The translations under genes and the position numbers were made by a program. DNA of 53,606 bases from DATLMR01 sp035634255 (GTDB lineage Bacteria > Acidobacteriota > Blastocatellia > UBA7656). This document shows positions 33,646 through 44,258 of the stretch, piece after piece. Within the stretch, counting starts at the first letter, position 1. Every line of letters starts with the position of its first letter. The stretch is taken from positions 1 to 53,606 of the forward strand of contig DASQDI010000023.1 in assembly GCA_035634255.1 (NCBI GenBank). Reading direction: 5' to 3'. The notes under the pieces are model-generated. The model was not told where the DNA came from. It saw only the letters and a list, made by a program, of their open reading frames with translations, and did no database searches.

Positions 33646-36600
33646 ATGGACATGACGAATGTCGAGGACATTTATACCCTTTCTCACGTCCAGGAAGCCA
33701 TGCTTCTGGAAGCGGCCGATTCGCCGTCTTTCGGAAGGTACGTCAGCCACTCCGTCTTCACGGCCCATGGCCTGAACGTGCCCGCATTCGCCGGGGCGTG
33801 GCAGAAAGTGGTGGAGCGCCATCAGGCGTTGCGGACCTCGTTCGCGTGGGCGCGGGCCGATAAGCCCGTGCAGGTGGTCCATAAGCGGCTCGACTACTCA
33901 CTGGATGAGCGGGATTGGCGGGGTCTGTCCGTCGGAGAGCAGCAGCGCCGTTTGGACGAGTTGATCGACGGCTACCGCGCGAGCGGGTTCGACACCGCGG
34001 TCGCCCCGCTCGCCCGCTTCGCCGTTTGCAGGATAGCCGACGACACTTACCAGATCGTGTTGAGCTACCACCGGCTAGTGCTCGACAGCTGGAGCCTTTC
34101 GCTGATCCTGAAAGAGGCGGCCGCGTTTTACGGCGAGTTGTCGAACGGGCGCGGGATAAAACTTGAACAGCCCCGGCCTTATAAGAACTTTATCGGGTGG
34201 CTGAGGCAGCAGGACAGGACGGCCGCCGAGGATTTCTGGAGAAGATCGCTCCACGGATTTACCGAGCCGACCGTGCTTCCCGCGTCGGCCGGCCGCAGGG
34301 AACTGCGCGAGCAGGCGGCCGGCTTCTACTCCGAGACGCTCGCCCTCCCCGACGCGACGGCCGAGCGGGTGGCCTCGTTCGAGCGGCAGCATCAGGTGAG
34401 CGCGAAGACCGTCGTGCTGGCGGCGTGGGCCTTGTTGTTGAGCCGTTACACCGACAGCCCGGACGTGCTGTTCGGCGTCGAATTGTCTGGGCGGCCCGCG
34501 GAGCTTGAGGGCTCGGAGTCGATAATCGGCTCCTGCATGAATCTGCTCCCGGTCAGGGTCGAGGTAGAGCCGAGCGCCGAAGTGCTGCCCTGGCTTCGCG
34601 GGTTGCAGGCGCAGATAGAGCGCGTGCGCCGCCACACGGACGACCCGGTCGCCCGGATTAGGCAGATTATGGGACTGTCCGACGGCTCGCCTTTATTCGA
34701 GCATGCGATCCTGCTCGACTCGCCGCCCATGGACCTGCTCTCGAATGGGGACGGCGGCGGGCTTCACATACGCGACGTTAAGACCGTCGCGCGGCCCGAG
34801 GTTTCGTTGACCCTGACGCCGCGCTTCGGCCGGGGCATATCGCTCGAAATCACCTGCGACTCCCGCCGCTTCGACAGTGCGACGGTAAGCGGGATGCTGG
34901 GGCACCTGTCTAATCTCATCGAGGGCATGACCCGGAGCGAGGCCGAGCCCCTCCGGTCCCTCGACATGCTTGGCGAAGATGAGAAGCACCGGCTGCTGAT
35001 CGACTGGAACGACACGGCGACCGATTACCCGGCGCACAGGAGCATCTGCGAGCTTGTGGAGGAGCACGCGCGGCGCACGCCCGAAGCGGTCGCCGTCGCG
35101 CTCGGGGATGAGCGGCTGACCTTCTCGGAACTGGACCGCCGCGCGAACCGACTCGGCAATTACCTGCGCCGGGCGGGGGTCGGCCCCGACTCGCTCGTCG
35201 GAATCTGCGCGGAGCGATCATTGGAGATGATCGTCGGGCTGCTCGGTATATTGAAAGCGGGCGGGGCCTACGTGCCGCTCGACCCGCGGAACCCTCTCGA
35301 ACGGATGTCGGCCATACTGGAAGAGACGCAGGCCCCTCTCGTGCTGACTCAGGAGAGATTACTCGACCGGCTGCCCGCGAGCGCCGGCCAGATATTTTGC
35401 CTGGATTCGGAGTGGGGTGCGGTCGCAAGCGAGAGTGAAGAACCTCCCGCGAGCGGCGTCACGCCTGACAATCTCGCGTACGTGATGTACACGTCAGGGT
35501 CGACCGGGAGGCCGAAGGGCGTCGCGGTCACACACCGCAACGTGGTCAGGCTCATCAAGCGGACCAACTTCGCGGACTTCGATTCCGGTCAGGTGTTCCT
35601 GCAATACGCGCCGATCTCTTTCGACGCTTCGACCTTTGAGATCTGGGGGAGCCTTGCGAACGGCGCGCGACTGGTCGTCATGCCGGCCGGGTCGCCGACG
35701 CTTTCCGAACTCGGCAGGGTGATCCGCGAGAACAGGGTCACGACGCTCTGGCTCACGGCCGCCCTCTTCCACGCGATGGTTGATGAACGTCTTCAGGATT
35801 TGAGAGGCCTCAAACAGCTCCTCGCCGGCGGCGACGTGTTGTCCATCTCTCACGTGGAAAAGGCCGCCGCGGAGTTGCCCTCCTGCGCGTTGATTAATGG
35901 GTACGGCCCGACTGAAAGCACTACTTTCGCGTGCTGCTACAAAGTCCCCGACGAGCCGGGCTTCGCCGGCTCCGTGCCGATTGGCACCCCGATCAGCAAC
36001 ACGCAGGTTTACATCCTCGACACAGAGTTGCGGCCCGTGCCCTGTGGAATGCCCGGCGAGTTGTACATAGGGGGCGACGGCCTCGCCCGCTGTTACCACA
36101 ACCGGCCCGACATTACCGCCGAGCGTTTCGTCCCCGACCCCTTCGGCCGGGAGCCGGGCGGGAGGCTCTACCGGACGGGCGACCGGGTCGCTTACAGGCG
36201 TGATGGGAACATCGAGTTTCTGGGGCGCGGCGACAGGCAGGTCAAGGTGCGCGGGTTCCGAATCGAGCTGGATGAGATCGAGTCCATACTGAGCGGCCAC
36301 CCGTCAGTGCGCGAAGTCGCGGTCACCGCGTCGGGCGATGAGGCCGGGGATAAGCGACTGGCGGCTTACGTCGTCGCCGCTTCAACGGGTGAGGCTCTGG
36401 CCGGGGAATTGCGCGAGTACCTGAGGGCGAAGCTGCCCGAGTTCATGGTGCCGTCAACGTACGTCCTGCTCGAAGAGATGCCCATGACTCCGAGCGGCAA
36501 GGTGGACCGGAAGCGGCTCCCGGAGCCTTCTTCGGTCCGCCCGCAGGCGGGGCCGGAGTTCGCGGCCCCTGCCTCGACGCTCGAACGGACGCTCGCGGAA

Positions 36601-39600
36601 ATCTGGGCAGATGTCCTCGGGGTCGAGGAGATCGGCGTCGACGACAACTTCTTCGACCTCGGGGGCGATTCGCTCCGCAGCGTGCAGGTGATCGCGCAGG
36701 CCGAAGAGCGTGGCCTGAACATCGAGCTTGAGCAGTTATTCCTGCGGCAGACGATCCGGGAACTCGTTGAGCACATCGGCGTCGGGGAGGCCGTCGCCGG
36801 GAGGGTCGAGGCCCGGCCATTCTCGCTCATTTCCGAGCAGGATCGGGTTAAAGTGCCGGGCGACGTGGAGGACGCATACCCGCTCGCGAGGTTGCAGGCT
36901 GGCATGGTCTACGAGACGGAACTCAGGCCCGAATCCGCCGTTTATCACGACATCTTCAGCTTCGAATTACAGGTGCCGTTCGACCTCGCGACACTGCGGG
37001 AATCGATTGAGCGCCTGCTGAGCCGCCACGAAGTGCTGCGCACGTCATTCGACCTGACTTCTTACAGCGAGCCTTTGCAGCTTGTTCATCGCTCGGTCCC
37101 CGTCCCTCTCGAAGTCGTGGACCTGCGCCCGCACGCGCCGGAAGAGCAGAAGCGGCTGGTGGAGAGCTGGACCGACGCGGAAAAAAGCAGGGCCTTTAAC
37201 TGGTCCGCCGCGCCTCTGATGAGGATGGCCGTTCATCGATTCTCGGACGACTCTTTCCTCTTCACTCTCAGCTTCCACCACTCGATCCTCGATGGCTGGA
37301 GCCTCGCGGCGCTTCTGACTGAACTCTTCAACGGCTACCTGTCAGCCCTCCGGGGCGAAGAGTCGAAAGGCGGCGGGCGGCCCTCGACGCTTTATCGCGA
37401 CTTCATCGAGCTTGAGCGCAGGGCGATTGAGTCGCCGGAGTCGAGAGAGTTCTGGGAGCGGAAGCTGGCAGGCAGCACCCTGTCGGTGTTGCCCCGCTGG
37501 ACTTCGGCCCCGCAGGAGATCGACCCGCTCAAAGATTACTCTGTCGTCGTGCCGATCTCGGCGGAGATGTCGGGTGGCGTCAAGCAACTGGCACAAATGG
37601 CGGGCGTGCCCGTCAAGACCGTGCTCCTGGCCGCGCACCTCAGGGTGATGAGCCTGATCGGGGGGCAGGGCGATGTGGTTACGGGCCTCGTGTCGCACGG
37701 GCGGCCCGAGATGACCGACGCCGACAAGGTGTTGGGCCTCTTCCTCAACGCTACCCCTTTCCGCGTCCAGCTCGCTGGCGGGACTTGGCTGGACCTTATG
37801 CGCCAGGTCTTCGAGGCGGAGAGAGAGTCGCTGCCTTACCGCTGGTACCCCATGAGTGAATTGCAGGCCCGCAACGGGGGCCGTCCTCTTTTTGAAACGT
37901 CTTTCACCTACACAAACTTTCACGTCTACCATGGCTTGCAGGAGATGCCCGGCATCAACGTCACCGGCGCGACTTCCTACGCCAAAGCGAACGTCCCTTT
38001 CGGAGCCCTGTTCAGCCTCGACAGCTTCACGTCTCAGGTCGATCTGGTCTTGTCTTACGACCCGAACAGGCTCGCGGACGAGCAGGTCGAAGCAATCGGG
38101 CAGTATTACCGGGCGGCCCTCACCGCGATGGCCCAAAATCCGCTCGCGCGGTATGAATTAGAGACCCTGCTGCCCGCGTCGGAGTACGACCTCCTGGTCT
38201 CACAATGGAACCAGACCGCTCGGGAATTCCCCGAGAGGCTGTGCGCTCACGGCCTTTTCGAAGAGCAGGCGAAGCGCACGCCCGACGCCGTGGCGGTCAC
38301 GTTCGAAGATAGCTGGCTGACGTATCGAGAGTTGAACCGGAGGGCGAACAAGGTCGCGCACCACCTCCGCAGCCTCGGCGTCGGGCCGGACATTCCGGTG
38401 GGGCTGTTCGTCAACCCATCGATTGAGATGCTCGTCGGCCTGCTCGGTATTCTCAAGGCCGGGGGTGCGTACCTACCCCTCGACCCCGACTACCCGATTG
38501 ACCGGCTCGCATTCCTGTTGCAGGATGCGGCCGCGCCCGTGCTGGTGACGCAGGAGCACCTGCTGGACCGGCTGCCCGTGGTCTGGGCTCAAGTCGTTTG
38601 CCTCGACTCGGATTGGGATTTGATCGGCCAGCAGAGCGACCAAAAACCCGACGCCGCCGTCGAGCCGGAGCATCTGGCCTACGTGATATACACGTCCGGT
38701 TCTACGGGGAAGCCGAAAGGCGTGATGGCGACGCACGGGGCAATCGCCAACGACGCTCTGGCGATGATCGCGCTCTCGGGTATCGGCGGCTCGCAGAGGT
38801 TGTTCCAGATGGTCTCGTTGAGCTTCGACGCCTCGGCGCAGCAGATATTCATGACTCTGGGGAGCGGCGCGTCGCTCGCGCTGCACGGCCGGCCCGACGA
38901 GCTGCCCGTCGCGGACCTGATCAAAGAGTGTGAAAGGTCAGGCGTGACGACCTTATACCTGCCGCCCGCTTACTGGCACCTGATGGTCGATGAGTACGCG
39001 GGCCGGCGGGCGTCCGCGCCCGAATGGATCGACATGGTGCTGGTCGGGGGAGAAAGCCCGTCTCTCGCGCGGCTGTCGGCGTGGGCCAGAGTCGTCAGGC
39101 ACAGATCGGGATTTGTGAATGCGTACGGCCCCGCCGAAGCGACCGTGACCGCGACGGCTTTCAGAACCGACCTCGACCCTTCCGAGCTCGGCTGGTACAG
39201 CAGCGTGCCAATCGGACAGCCGATAGCGAACGTTCAGGTCTACCTGCTCGACGAGCACATGAGCCCCGTACCCATCGCGACGCCCGGAGAGCTTTATATC
39301 GGAGGCGACGGCCTGGCGCGCGGCTACCTGAATCATGTGGGGCTGACATCGGAGAGATTCACGCCGAACCCGTTCAGCCGGGAGCCGGGCCAGAGGCTTT
39401 ACCGGACGGGCGATCTGGCGCGCTATATGCCCGACGGGAAGCTTGAGTTCCTCGGTCGCGTGGACCAGCAGGTGAAGATTCGGGGCGTGCGCATCGAGCC
39501 CGGCGAAATCGAGGCCGCGTTAGTGCGCCACGCGGATGTCAGTCAGGCGGTCGTGACAACCCGTGAAGGCTCTCGCGAGGACAAGCAGCTCGTCGCCTAC

Positions 39601-42600
39601 GTCGTCCTAAGGAACGGCGCGAAGGTCGGGCATGGGACCCTGCGCGACTTCCTGCGGGATCAACTGCCGGATTACATGATGCCTTCCGCCTTCGTCGAAT
39701 TGCCCTCGCTCCCGCTGACGCCGAATGGCAAGATCGACTACGGCGCTCTGCCGAAGCCCGACCAATCGCGCGGCGAGGGGCAGGTCGAATACGTCGCGCC
39801 GCGCACCGAGACGGAGCGGGTGCTGGCGGGGATATGGGGCCAGCTTCTCGGCGTCGAGCAGGTGGGATCGCAGGACAATTTCTTCGACCTGGGCGGTCAC
39901 TCTCTCGACGCGACCCAGATGGTGTCGCGCCTGCGCGAGGTGTTTCAGGTCGAGTTGCAGCTCCGGACGCTGTTCGAGAACCCGACCGTAGCGGGGCTGG
40001 GCGAGAGGCTCGACGCGCTCAGCCGCTCGGAGTCGGGCTTGCAGGCACCGCCCATCAGCCCGGCGGCGCGCGACGGCCTGCTGCCCCTCTCATTCGCGCA
40101 ACAGCGTCTGTGGTTCATCTACCAGATGAAGCCCGACAGCACGGCTTACAACGTCCCGGCCGCCGTGCGGCTCAAAGGCAACCTTGACGTGGGAGTCTTC
40201 GCGCGAACGCTCGGCGAAGTCGTCAAACGTCACGAGTCTCTGCGAACGACCTTCGCCCTGATCGACGGCCAGCCCGTGCAGGTGATTCACCCGCCGGAGC
40301 CGGTCGAGATACCGGTCGAGGATTTGAGCCATCTGCCGGAGGCCGAGCGCGAGGCGGAAGCCCTGCGGCTCGCGAAGGAAGAGGCCGAGCGGCCCTTTAA
40401 CCTTACCGATGGCCCCCTGCTGCGAGTCAGCCTGTTGCGGCTGGCGGGCGATGAGCACGTGGTCCTCTTCACCCTGCACCACATCATCAGTGATGGGTGG
40501 TCGGCGGCGATACTGGTCAGTGAGGTCGCGGCGCTTTACTCCGCATTCCTGCAAGGCGAGCCGTCGCCCTTGCCCGATCTGGAGATACAGTACGCCGACT
40601 TCGCCGCATGGCAGCGCGAATGGCTACAGGGCGAAGCGCTCGAAAAGCAGTTGTCTTACTGGGAGAAGCACCTCGCCGGCGCCCCGGCGGTCCTCGAACT
40701 GCCGGCGGACCGGCCCCGCCCGGCGGTGCATACGTTCAGGGGCTCCGCCCATGAGTTCAGGGTCCCGGCGGAGGTCTCGCAGTCGCTCAAGGAGATAGGC
40801 AATCTCGAAGGCGCGACCCTGTTCATGACTCTGCTCGCGGCTTTCGACGTGCTGCTGTCACGCTACACGGGGCAGGAGGACATCGTCGTCGGCACGGACA
40901 TCGCCAACCGCAATCACGCGGAGACCGAAGGGCTGATAGGGTTCTTCATCAACCAGATCGTAATGCGGGCCGACCTGTCGGGCGACCCCAGCTTTACCGA
41001 ACTGCTCCGCCGCGTTCGCGCGGTGGCTCTGGACGCTTACGCCCATCAGGACCTCCCGTTCGAGCGGCTGGTCGCGGCGCTTCAGCCGGAGCGGAGCCTG
41101 AGCCACACGCCGGTCTTTCAGGTCAAGTTCGTCCTTCAAAACGCCCCTCCGGGGTCGATAGAACTGCCGGGCCTTTCGCTCTCCCCGCTATCCGTGCCGA
41201 GCAGTTCCGTGGGCTATGACCTGATCCTTTCGGTGGAGGAGACGCCCGACGGGTTGCGGTCGGAATTCCATTACAGCACCGACCTGTTCGACGAATCGAC
41301 CGTGAGGCGGATGTCGGGGCACTTCCAAACCCTGCTCGCGGCCATCGCTTCGGACCCCGAGCAGAGAAAATCGGACCTTCAGATTCTCACCGACGGCGAG
41401 CGCCATCAATTGCTGGTCGGGTTCAACGACACGTCCGCGGATTACCCCGTGGACAAGTGCGTCCATGAAATGTTCGAGGCGCAGGCCGAAAGATTGCCCG
41501 GTGCTGTGGCCGTAGTCTTCGGGCAGGAGCGCATCACCTACGACGACCTGAACCGCCGCGCCAACCGGCTCGCGCACCACCTCCGCGGCATGGGGGTCGG
41601 CCCCGAAGTGAGGGTCGCCATCTGCCTTGAGCGCTCGATAAACATGGTCGTCAGTATCCTGGGCGTTTTGAAAGCCGGGGGGGCGTACGTCCCCCTCGAC
41701 CCGGCCTACCCGTTAAAACTTCTCTCGATCATGCTCGATGATGCGGGCGCGCCCGTCCTGCTGACGGAAGAGAGCGTGCTTGAGAAGCTGCCCGTGCTCT
41801 GGTCGCAAGTCGTTTGTGTGGATTCGGACTGGGGCATGATCGCCGGCTGTGACGATCATAATCTATCGAGCGGGGTCAGGCCCGACAACGCCGCTTACCT
41901 GATCTACACTTCGGGCAGCACGGGGAACCCCAAAGGCGTCGTGATAGAGCACAGGGGCGTCGCGAGCCTCGTCACGTGGCAGGCTCACAATTATGGCGTC
42001 ACGACAGAGACCCGCGTGTCTCAGTACGCATCCTACAGCTTCGACGCGGCCGTGGGAGAGACTTTCATGGCCCTGTTGAACGGCGCGACCCTGATAATGC
42101 TCGACAGGTTCGACCTCGACCCCGAAAGGCTGATCGCGGCCGTCAACGAGCATGACATCTCGGTGATGGTCATGGTCCCGTCTGCGATCAAAGCGCTCGA
42201 CCCTGACCTGCTGAAGCGCCCCGAACGGTTTACACTAGTGGCGGTCGGCGAAGCCTGCCCGCAGGAGCTCGCCCTCAAATGGGCGAAGAAGTGCAACTTC
42301 ATGAATGCCTATGGCCCGACCGAGTACACGGTCTATTCGCACTTGTGGAGGGCGGACGAGCGGTACGTCCGGGAGAGGGGCGTCGTGCCCGTGGGCACCC
42401 CGATCTTCAATTGCAAATCCTACATACTCGACGCGAGCCTCAACCCCGTGCCCGTCGGCGTGACCGGCGAAATCTACCTTTCGGGGCCGGGCATAGCGCG
42501 CGGCTACCTGAACAAGCCCGACACGACGGCCGAGCGGTTCATCCCCAACAGGTTTTACGAGACGGCCGTGAGCGTCGATCACGGCACTTTGGTCAGCGAC

Positions 42601-44238
42601 AGCGCGCGCTCCGAAATATCGGACCTCCGGGGCGGGGGCGATCACGCGCACCGGCCCCCCGCGCCGCGTGAGCCGGTCACCTGGAAGAAGAACCTTCCGG
42701 CCGAAGTCATACTGGAGCTGGTCGAGCCGCTCGACGACGAACTCGTCGAAAAGACGCGGCTGTTCATAAGCGATCACATCACGCAGAACGCGGTCTACGA
42801 AGGCTTCTGCCGGTACCTGATCGAAGGCGCGAACGGGAGCTACGCCTCGCGCGGCATAAACGTGGACGTGCTCAAGCTGCTCCTCCCTTTCGAGAGCTAC
42901 GAGGGGCTCAGGGGGATCGATTTCGGGTTCGGCAATGGGGAGATAATGCAGGGGCTGGCGAGCATCGGCGCGTCGATGCGGGGCCTGGACCTGAACCCCT
43001 TCTTCGTGCAGAAGGCGAAGGAGAACGGGCTCGACGCGCGGATGGCGCGGATCGACCTGCCCGTCGAAAAATTCCTGAAAGAGACGGGGCTGGAAGAAGG
43101 CTCGCAGGACTTCGTCATTTCGACTCTGCTGCTCGACAGGCTGGAGAGGCCGAAGGACTTCCTCCGAAACATGTTCCATGTGCTGAAGCCCCGCGGGAGG
43201 TTCGCGATTCAAACTCTGCTCCCGATAGTGGGGGTCGATGATGGCAACGTAGACGACCCGATCACTTACACGCCTGAAGAGTGCCGGATCACGCCGGGCA
43301 GGAGCGTCGAAGAGGACAAGGCGGCCCTGATCTCTTTGACGTACGAGCTCGGCGCGCGCGGGCTGAGGGTTTACACTTTGCCTTACGTCGTCACGAGCCG
43401 GGACGGGCTTCAGGAGTACGAGATATGGAGCTTCGTCGGCTACAAGGGCAACGGCCCGGCGGTAACGCCCGAGCGGGATCATTACGAGAGGATGTACAGG
43501 ACCGGCGACCTGGGGCGGTACCTGCCCGATGGCTCCATAGAGTTCCGCGGGCGCGTTGACACTCAGGTCAAGGTGCGCGGCTACCGCATAGAGCTGGGCG
43601 AGGTCGAGGCCGCCCTCTTGCAACAGGCGGGCGTCAAAGACGCGGTCGTGCTGGCGCGCGAGGACGTGCCCGGCGATAAGCGCATAGTCGCTTACGTGGT
43701 CGCCGGCGACGAATCCCCGTCCTTCGCCGCGGACCTGCGCACGCAGTTGAGGGAGAGGCTCCCGGATTACATGGTGCCGTCGGCCTTCGTGGTCCTCGAC
43801 GCCCTGCCGCTCACGCCGAACAATAAGCTGGACCGCCGCGCGTTGCCCGCGCCGTCGGGCGCGAGCCGCGAGAGCGAGTACGTGGCCCCCTCGACGCGGG
43901 TGGAGCAGATCATCGCCGACGTTTGGCGCGAGGTGCTCAACGTCGAGAAGGTCGGGCTCCACGACAACTTCTTCGACCTCGGCGGCCACTCGCTGTTGAT
44001 AGTCGAGGCCAACAGCAAGCTGAGGAAGCTGCTCGGCAGAGACTTCCCGATCACGGAGATGTTCCAGTACCCGACCGTCAGCTCGCTCGCGAAATACCTG
44101 AGCGCGCAGGAGGACGAGCAGCCTTCTTACCGCCAGACCCGCGACAGGGCCGGCCGGCAGAAAGAGGCCGTGCGCGGCCAGAAGCAACCCGCGCGGAAAA
44201 AGACCTCCGGGCGAAAGAAAGAAGAGCATACAGAGTAA
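33646..44238 (+). CDS. NRPS3: C(degenerate)-A(Val)-T-C-A-T-C-A[methyltransferase]-T
   Basis: The 3530-aa trimodular synthetase starts near ACAGGTGA. C1 (about 1-440) has HRLVLDS (142-148) in place of HHxxxDG, so the catalytic second His is Arg and it is probably inactive. A1 (A3 motif near 614) reads D-A-F-W-L-G-G-T-F-K, a valine-type code, and T1 has Ser1009 in an LGGDS motif. C2 has HHSILDG (1211-1217). A2 (A3 motif near 1680) reads D-A-Q-Y-L-G-A-V-T-K with no confident match. T2 has Ser2086. C3 has HHIISDG (2278-2284). A3 (A3 motif near 2753) reads D-A-G-V-V-V-A-V-Y-K with no confident match. Between its A6 ('GPGIARGYLNKP') and A7 ('YRTGDL') motifs lies a ~310-residue insert (about 2971-3280) with SAM motif DFGFGNG (3092-3098). 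T3 has Ser3449. A Lys/Arg-rich tail of ~45 residues ends the protein. No epimerase or thioesterase is present. Confidence 0.94.
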   Translation: MDMTNVEDIYTLSHVQEAMLLEAADSPSFGRYVSHSVFTAHGLNVPAFAGAWQKVVERHQALRTSFAWARADKPVQVVHKRLDYSLDERDWRGLSVGEQQRRLDELIDGYRASGFDTAVAPLARFAVCRIADDTYQIVLSYHRLVLDSWSLSLILKEAAAFYGELSNGRGIKLEQPRPYKNFIGWLRQQDRTAAEDFWRRSLHGFTEPTVLPASAGRRELREQAAGFYSETLALPDATAERVASFERQHQVSAKTVVLAAWALLLSRYTDSPDVLFGVELSGRPAELEGSESIIGSCMNLLPVRVEVEPSAEVLPWLRGLQAQIERVRRHTDDPVARIRQIMGLSDGSPLFEHAILLDSPPMDLLSNGDGGGLHIRDVKTVARPEVSLTLTPRFGRGISLEITCDSRRFDSATVSGMLGHLSNLIEGMTRSEAEPLRSLDMLGEDEKHRLLIDWNDTATDYPAHRSICELVEEHARRTPEAVAVALGDERLTFSELDRRANRLGNYLRRAGVGPDSLVGICAERSLEMIVGLLGILKAGGAYVPLDPRNPLERMSAILEETQAPLVLTQERLLDRLPASAGQIFCLDSEWGAVASESEEPPASGVTPDNLAYVMYTSGSTGRPKGVAVTHRNVVRLIKRTNFADFDSGQVFLQYAPISFDASTFEIWGSLANGARLVVMPAGSPTLSELGRVIRENRVTTLWLTAALFHAMVDERLQDLRGLKQLLAGGDVLSISHVEKAAAELPSCALINGYGPTESTTFACCYKVPDEPGFAGSVPIGTPISNTQVYILDTELRPVPCGMPGELYIGGDGLARCYHNRPDITAERFVPDPFGREPGGRLYRTGDRVAYRRDGNIEFLGRGDRQVKVRGFRIELDEIESILSGHPSVREVAVTASGDEAGDKRLAAYVVAASTGEALAGELREYLRAKLPEFMVPSTYVLLEEMPMTPSGKVDRKRLPEPSSVRPQAGPEFAAPASTLERTLAEIWADVLGVEEIGVDDNFFDLGGDSLRSVQVIAQAEERGLNIELEQLFLRQTIRELVEHIGVGEAVAGRVEARPFSLISEQDRVKVPGDVEDAYPLARLQAGMVYETELRPESAVYHDIFSFELQVPFDLATLRESIERLLSRHEVLRTSFDLTSYSEPLQLVHRSVPVPLEVVDLRPHAPEEQKRLVESWTDAEKSRAFNWSAAPLMRMAVHRFSDDSFLFTLSFHHSILDGWSLAALLTELFNGYLSALRGEESKGGGRPSTLYRDFIELERRAIESPESREFWERKLAGSTLSVLPRWTSAPQEIDPLKDYSVVVPISAEMSGGVKQLAQMAGVPVKTVLLAAHLRVMSLIGGQGDVVTGLVSHGRPEMTDADKVLGLFLNATPFRVQLAGGTWLDLMRQVFEAERESLPYRWYPMSELQARNGGRPLFETSFTYTNFHVYHGLQEMPGINVTGATSYAKANVPFGALFSLDSFTSQVDLVLSYDPNRLADEQVEAIGQYYRAALTAMAQNPLARYELETLLPASEYDLLVSQWNQTAREFPERLCAHGLFEEQAKRTPDAVAVTFEDSWLTYRELNRRANKVAHHLRSLGVGPDIPVGLFVNPSIEMLVGLLGILKAGGAYLPLDPDYPIDRLAFLLQDAAAPVLVTQEHLLDRLPVVWAQVVCLDSDWDLIGQQSDQKPDAAVEPEHLAYVIYTSGSTGKPKGVMATHGAIANDALAMIALSGIGGSQRLFQMVSLSFDASAQQIFMTLGSGASLALHGRPDELPVADLIKECERSGVTTLYLPPAYWHLMVDEYAGRRASAPEWIDMVLVGGESPSLARLSAWARVVRHRSGFVNAYGPAEATVTATAFRTDLDPSELGWYSSVPIGQPIANVQVYLLDEHMSPVPIATPGELYIGGDGLARGYLNHVGLTSERFTPNPFSREPGQRLYRTGDLARYMPDGKLEFLGRVDQQVKIRGVRIEPGEIEAALVRHADVSQAVVTTREGSREDKQLVAYVVLRNGAKVGHGTLRDFLRDQLPDYMMPSAFVELPSLPLTPNGKIDYGALPKPDQSRGEGQVEYVAPRTETERVLAGIWGQLLGVEQVGSQDNFFDLGGHSLDATQMVSRLREVFQVELQLRTLFENPTVAGLGERLDALSRSESGLQAPPISPAARDGLLPLSFAQQRLWFIYQMKPDSTAYNVPAAVRLKGNLDVGVFARTLGEVVKRHESLRTTFALIDGQPVQVIHPPEPVEIPVEDLSHLPEAEREAEALRLAKEEAERPFNLTDGPLLRVSLLRLAGDEHVVLFTLHHIISDGWSAAILVSEVAALYSAFLQGEPSPLPDLEIQYADFAAWQREWLQGEALEKQLSYWEKHLAGAPAVLELPADRPRPAVHTFRGSAHEFRVPAEVSQSLKEIGNLEGATLFMTLLAAFDVLLSRYTGQEDIVVGTDIANRNHAETEGLIGFFINQIVMRADLSGDPSFTELLRRVRAVALDAYAHQDLPFERLVAALQPERSLSHTPVFQVKFVLQNAPPGSIELPGLSLSPLSVPSSSVGYDLILSVEETPDGLRSEFHYSTDLFDESTVRRMSGHFQTLLAAIASDPEQRKSDLQILTDGERHQLLVGFNDTSADYPVDKCVHEMFEAQAERLPGAVAVVFGQERITYDDLNRRANRLAHHLRGMGVGPEVRVAICLERSINMVVSILGVLKAGGAYVPLDPAYPLKLLSIMLDDAGAPVLLTEESVLEKLPVLWSQVVCVDSDWGMIAGCDDHNLSSGVRPDNAAYLIYTSGSTGNPKGVVIEHRGVASLVTWQAHNYGVTTETRVSQYASYSFDAAVGETFMALLNGATLIMLDRFDLDPERLIAAVNEHDISVMVMVPSAIKALDPDLLKRPERFTLVAVGEACPQELALKWAKKCNFMNAYGPTEYTVYSHLWRADERYVRERGVVPVGTPIFNCKSYILDASLNPVPVGVTGEIYLSGPGIARGYLNKPDTTAERFIPNRFYETAVSVDHGTLVSDSARSEISDLRGGGDHAHRPPAPREPVTWKKNLPAEVILELVEPLDDELVEKTRLFISDHITQNAVYEGFCRYLIEGANGSYASRGINVDVLKLLLPFESYEGLRGIDFGFGNGEIMQGLASIGASMRGLDLNPFFVQKAKENGLDARMARIDLPVEKFLKETGLEEGSQDFVISTLLLDRLERPKDFLRNMFHVLKPRGRFAIQTLLPIVGVDDGNVDDPITYTPEECRITPGRSVEEDKAALISLTYELGARGLRVYTLPYVVTSRDGLQEYEIWSFVGYKGNGPAVTPERDHYERMYRTGDLGRYLPDGSIEFRGRVDTQVKVRGYRIELGEVEAALLQQAGVKDAVVLAREDVPGDKRIVAYVVAGDESPSFAADLRTQLRERLPDYMVPSAFVVLDALPLTPNNKLDRRALPAPSGASRESEYVAPSTRVEQIIADVWREVLNVEKVGLHDNFFDLGGHSLLIVEANSKLRKLLGRDFPITEMFQYPTVSSLAKYLSAQEDEQPSYRQTRDRAGRQKEAVRGQKQPARKKTSGRKKEEHTE

Positions 44239-44258
44239 AGGACTGGTTAGGCACCGAT

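Noticed and set aside
43923..44258. Longer upstream start for the acyl carrier protein
   Set aside because: The extension overlaps NRPS3 in another frame and has no homology-like sequence. ATG 44259 gives the normal ACP length.
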